From NCBI RefSeq assembly GCF_038007465.1, contig NZ_JBBOXF010000001.1, positions 1,739,001-1,803,000 of the forward strand: DNA of 64,000 bases, written 5' to 3'. Numbering within the stretch: position 1 is the stretch's first letter; the number at the start of each line of letters is the position of its first letter. Made by a program: the position numbers and the translations under genes. Positions 61,636-64,000 of this stretch are shown one piece after another. The DNA is from Sporosarcina sp. FSL K6-1508. Lineage in GTDB: Bacteria > Bacillota > Bacilli > Bacillales_A > Planococcaceae. The notes under the pieces were generated by a model, which saw nothing but the letters and a program-made list of their open reading frames with translations, was not told the DNA's origin and ran no database searches.

Positions 61636-62919
61636 TTAAAGTTTCCATTTCACCCTCGCATAAATAACGAGCATCACGAAGTTTGCCGCAGCACTAATAA
61701 CCGTACCATAAGCAATCGCCGAAGGTCCAAATGAGCCCATCATCAAATAAATAACCGCTACATTAATGCCTAAGACGGTAATCACACTAAATATTACCGG
61801 CACCATCGAATTGGCTTTTGCGTAGTAGAATCGAGTGATATATGTATTCGCAGCGAGGAAAAACATCGACAGCGAAAATGCACGAAATATCGGTACCGTT
61901 AGCAAGACCGATTCCTTTGTAAATTCCCCACGTTCGAAAACAAGACTGATAAGCGGTTCTGCAAAAAAGTAAGCGACAGCCATCGCTGGAACGAGTAGTG
62001 CAACTAGATAGAGCATTCCCTTTTTATAGAGTGCACGGATAGTCTCCATGTCGCCCTCTCCCTCTTTTTTACTGAGGAGAGGATAAATGACGGTCGTCAC
62101 TGCGGTCATCAAGATTGCCTGCGGAAGGCCAGTCGATTTCGAGGCAATATTCACCGCAGTAGTAACTCCTTCTCCAAACCGCCCAGATACAATCCTATGT
62201 ATGAGAATATAGAACTGCAGCGAGGCTCCACCGAACAATATCGGCAAAGCGATAACCCATAACCTCTTAACATCTTCAGACATACCAAAAGATGGTTTCA
62301 ACGAATAGAGTTTCGATTTCCGAAGTCCTGCATAAAGAAATCCACCCATTATCAATGCACCAAACAATGCACCAATCCCATATGATTGAGGTCCGAAATA
62401 ACTGGTTAACAAGACAGCTATTCCGACAAAGGCTGCATTATACAGAAGAACCGCAATACTAGACAGGTTGTATTTACCGTTTACATTAAGCACTCCGCTC
62501 ATCCATGTCGATAGGACAAGAATGATTGAAGATGGCATCATCCAAAGGTATAGATTGCGTACCAATGCATGCTCTTCAGCACTCTGATTCTTAAAGAATA
62601 GTTTCAAAGTTGGATCTGTAAAGATGATTAATGTAACTGTTATCGAAACTGCTGTCATAAGAACAGTCGTAAGCGACTTTCGAACGTACAAAGCCTTATC
62701 TAATTTCGTTGAATGATAGACGGATATAAATGCTGTCGTCAATCCGCCACCAACAACGAGGTAAATGAAATTCGGAATTGTATACGCTTTTGCAATTGCA
62801 TCAGCTGTAGTCGACGCACCATACTGATTCGTTATCGCTATTTCCCTAATAAAGCCAAGTAACCTGGCCAATATATTAATGATCGCGATTGCCCCAACAA
62901 TTTTCATCAATTTACTCAT
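61636..62919 (-). CDS. MurJ-like MOP-family flippase
   Basis: 427 residues; AAAGGTCAGG lies upstream of the start. Twelve or so helices; R-L-L-G-F-I-R-E-I-A-I-T-N-Q-Y-G-A-S-T-T-A-D-A opens like MurJ, with Y-N-A-A-F, P-Q-A-I-L and F-Y-A-K-A-N-S later. Shorter than typical ~500-residue MurJ. Probably flips lipid-linked wall precursors or a related polysaccharide unit; a housekeeping MurJ elsewhere cannot be excluded. Confidence 0.85.
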   Translation of the reverse strand: MSKLMKIVGAIAIINILARLLGFIREIAITNQYGASTTADAIAKAYTIPNFIYLVVGGGLTTAFISVYHSTKLDKALYVRKSLTTVLMTAVSITVTLIIFTDPTLKLFFKNQSAEEHALVRNLYLWMMPSSIILVLSTWMSGVLNVNGKYNLSSIAVLLYNAAFVGIAVLLTSYFGPQSYGIGALFGALIMGGFLYAGLRKSKLYSLKPSFGMSEDVKRLWVIALPILFGGASLQFYILIHRIVSGRFGEGVTTAVNIASKSTGLPQAILMTAVTTVIYPLLSKKEGEGDMETIRALYKKGMLYLVALLVPAMAVAYFFAEPLISLVFERGEFTKESVLLTVPIFRAFSLSMFFLAANTYITRFYYAKANSMVPVIFSVITVLGINVAVIYLMMGSFGPSAIAYGTVISAAANFVMLVIYARVKWKL

Positions 62920-63234
62920 AAATTCAACCTGACCTTTCTCAGCAGAACGTTAAATCAACGACAAGTTTCCTAAAGTATTGTCATACCAATACTGAGCAAT
63001 TTCCATTGCTTAGCTATTTCATCGATTCTATCAGAATTATCATTTAAGCACACTCACAAATTTTTCGTCTTCCATGCATTTCACTAACGTTTATATGTTT
63101 GATTGGTTATAGAAAGAAGGTTGAGAAAACTGAAAATTGTACTCTTTTTCTTTCTTCAAACTTTCTTTTCCTATATAATCAGCATTATATACAGTTTACA
63201 AAGGACAGAGTAATTACATAAAAAAACATTAGAT
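62920..63234. other. gene-free stretch upstream of murJ-like gene
   Basis: Promoter region of the minus-strand flippase; no conserved motif or repeat identified. Confidence 0.4.
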
Positions 63235-63492
63235 TTGATATATTTAATTGGTCATTTTTCATGGATATCTATGCTTGGTAAATTTGAACTTATCAAAATT
63301 GGATTTATTGGAGGAGATACCGTAAAAATAGCTAGGATTTTTTATATGTTGTCATTACCCATTTTTCTAGGTGGTTGTGACCAGACAAATACCAAGGAGA
63401 CAAACGACAATCCAGAGAAAAAGGCTTTAGCATTTAATCCAGCAGGGATTGAGTCAGGAATTGAAAATACTCCTAATTTTATACGTGCTTGA
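63235..63492 (+). pseudogene. small lipoprotein, likely truncated
   Basis: GGAGGAG at ~63310 points to a start near 63322 (GTA in place of GTG/ATG), giving V-K-I-A-R-I-F-Y-M-L-S-L-P-I-F-L-G-G-C with lipobox L-G-G-C; only ~38 mature residues follow. The upstream part of the frame is unconvincing. Probably a decayed cassette gene. Confidence 0.45.
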
Positions 63493-63501
63493 AAAGAGAA
63501 A

Positions 63502-63572
63502 TGTAACCTTTAACGGGGAGGTTAGTTGAAAAGTGTTGTTTAACTTATGTTCAACATCCGGACCAGAATGTA
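63502..63572 (+). repeat. array repeat, stems 2 and 3
   Basis: AACCTTTAACGGGGAGGTTAGTTGAAAAGTG, linker, GTTCAACATCCGGACCAGAATG. Confidence 0.8.
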
Positions 63573-63641
63573 TAATTCCTATCGAATTTGTAGGGAGAAT
63601 TAAATATCGAAATTGTTGAATAATACTTAAGGAGTGTATAT

Positions 63642-64000
63642 ATGAATAAATCATATGTAATTTTTTTGCTGTTTCTTACAATATTCCTAACTGGATGTAG
63701 TGAGGATAATAGTAAGGCTTGGGAGCCATATAGTCCTTTAAATACTTCATCTTTAATGAAACAATATGCAGTTCAAGATAATTACGCACAGTTTAAATCC
63801 TTAGTACAAGAAGGATACGATGAAGATAGTATAAATGAGATATATGATACTGTGAGAAGCACTGTAACTAATAGTGCAGAAATAAACAGTTTTACTTTAG
63901 TCACTTTTGATAATGGTAAAACGTTGCTTGTACACTTAACGCCTGTTACGTCTGAAGAGGGGGAAGTGTTAATTCAAGATGTTATTGAAATTCCAATTGA
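63642..64000 (+). CDS. lipoprotein, 3' end outside window
   Basis: AAGGAGTG precedes ATG 63642. M-N-K-S-Y-V-I-F-L-L-F-L-T-I-F-L-T-G-C gives lipobox L-T-G-C; the mature part (S-E-D-N-S-K-A-W-E-P-Y...) is acidic and runs off the window. 119 codons visible. No family recognised. Preceded by an array repeat. Confidence 0.75.
   Translation, partial: MNKSYVIFLLFLTIFLTGCSEDNSKAWEPYSPLNTSSLMKQYAVQDNYAQFKSLVQEGYDEDSINEIYDTVRSTVTNSAEINSFTLVTFDNGKTLLVHLTPVTSEEGEVLIQDVIEIPI

Overview
The window is AT-rich Bacillota DNA, most likely from a spore-former of the order Bacillales (a Sporosarcina/Psychrobacillus/Lysinibacillus-like member of Bacillaceae or Planococcaceae). This is inferred from strong AGGAGG-type ribosome binding sites, frequent TTG/GTG starts, SLAP-domain, UvsE, PadR/DUF2812 and ZmaR-like proteins, and LXG-type toxin remnants. 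No rRNA, tRNA or CRISPR array was seen. Nearly everything is accessory: five insertion sequences (one IS1182-like, one IS256, two IS21, one IS66), many broken genes, and a large family of hairpin repeats.

Layout. 0-2.6 kb: a VOC protein fragment, a cut-down DUF2200 gene, and an RsbR-like STAS gene truncated at an IS1182-like element. 2.65-10.8 kb: a graveyard of polymorphic-toxin C-termini and immunity genes. It holds an Ntox15 DNase with a Tdi1-like partner, two non-specific endonuclease remnants with YezG-type immunity genes, an HNH toxin with a SUKH immunity gene, a further SUKH gene, three copies of a pre-toxin domain, and a duplicated terminator-containing non-coding repeat. No LXG/WXG N-terminus is present. 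10.9-18.8 kb: NUDIX, membrane protein, CoxG-like, histidine phosphatase, serine hydrolase and PadR-linked genes, and a dead tyrosine recombinase. 18.8-26.6 kb: IS256, then more ordinary genes (aromatic acid exporter, EamA transporter, uvsE, tRNA-dihydrouridine synthase, SLAP protein).

27-63.6 kb: a long run of small, mostly plus-strand genes (exported or membrane proteins, lipoproteins, GNAT, NUDIX, NIPSNAP, CPBP protease, hydrolase, methyltransferase). They are separated by more than 30 copies of a modular hairpin repeat, all in the same orientation as the genes. Stems are kept by compensatory changes between copies. This resembles a gene-cassette array (integron-like in layout) with no recognised integrase except the broken tyrosine recombinase at 17.7-18.4 kb, which itself abuts a repeat copy. 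This is the strongest candidate for an undescribed system. Two genes were split cleanly by IS elements and can be rebuilt exactly: mepB (IS21, duplication AGTTGC) and a MerR regulator (IS66, duplication ACTTAAAC). A ~430-bp non-coding element occurs as an inverted pair around 28.5 and 35.8 kb.
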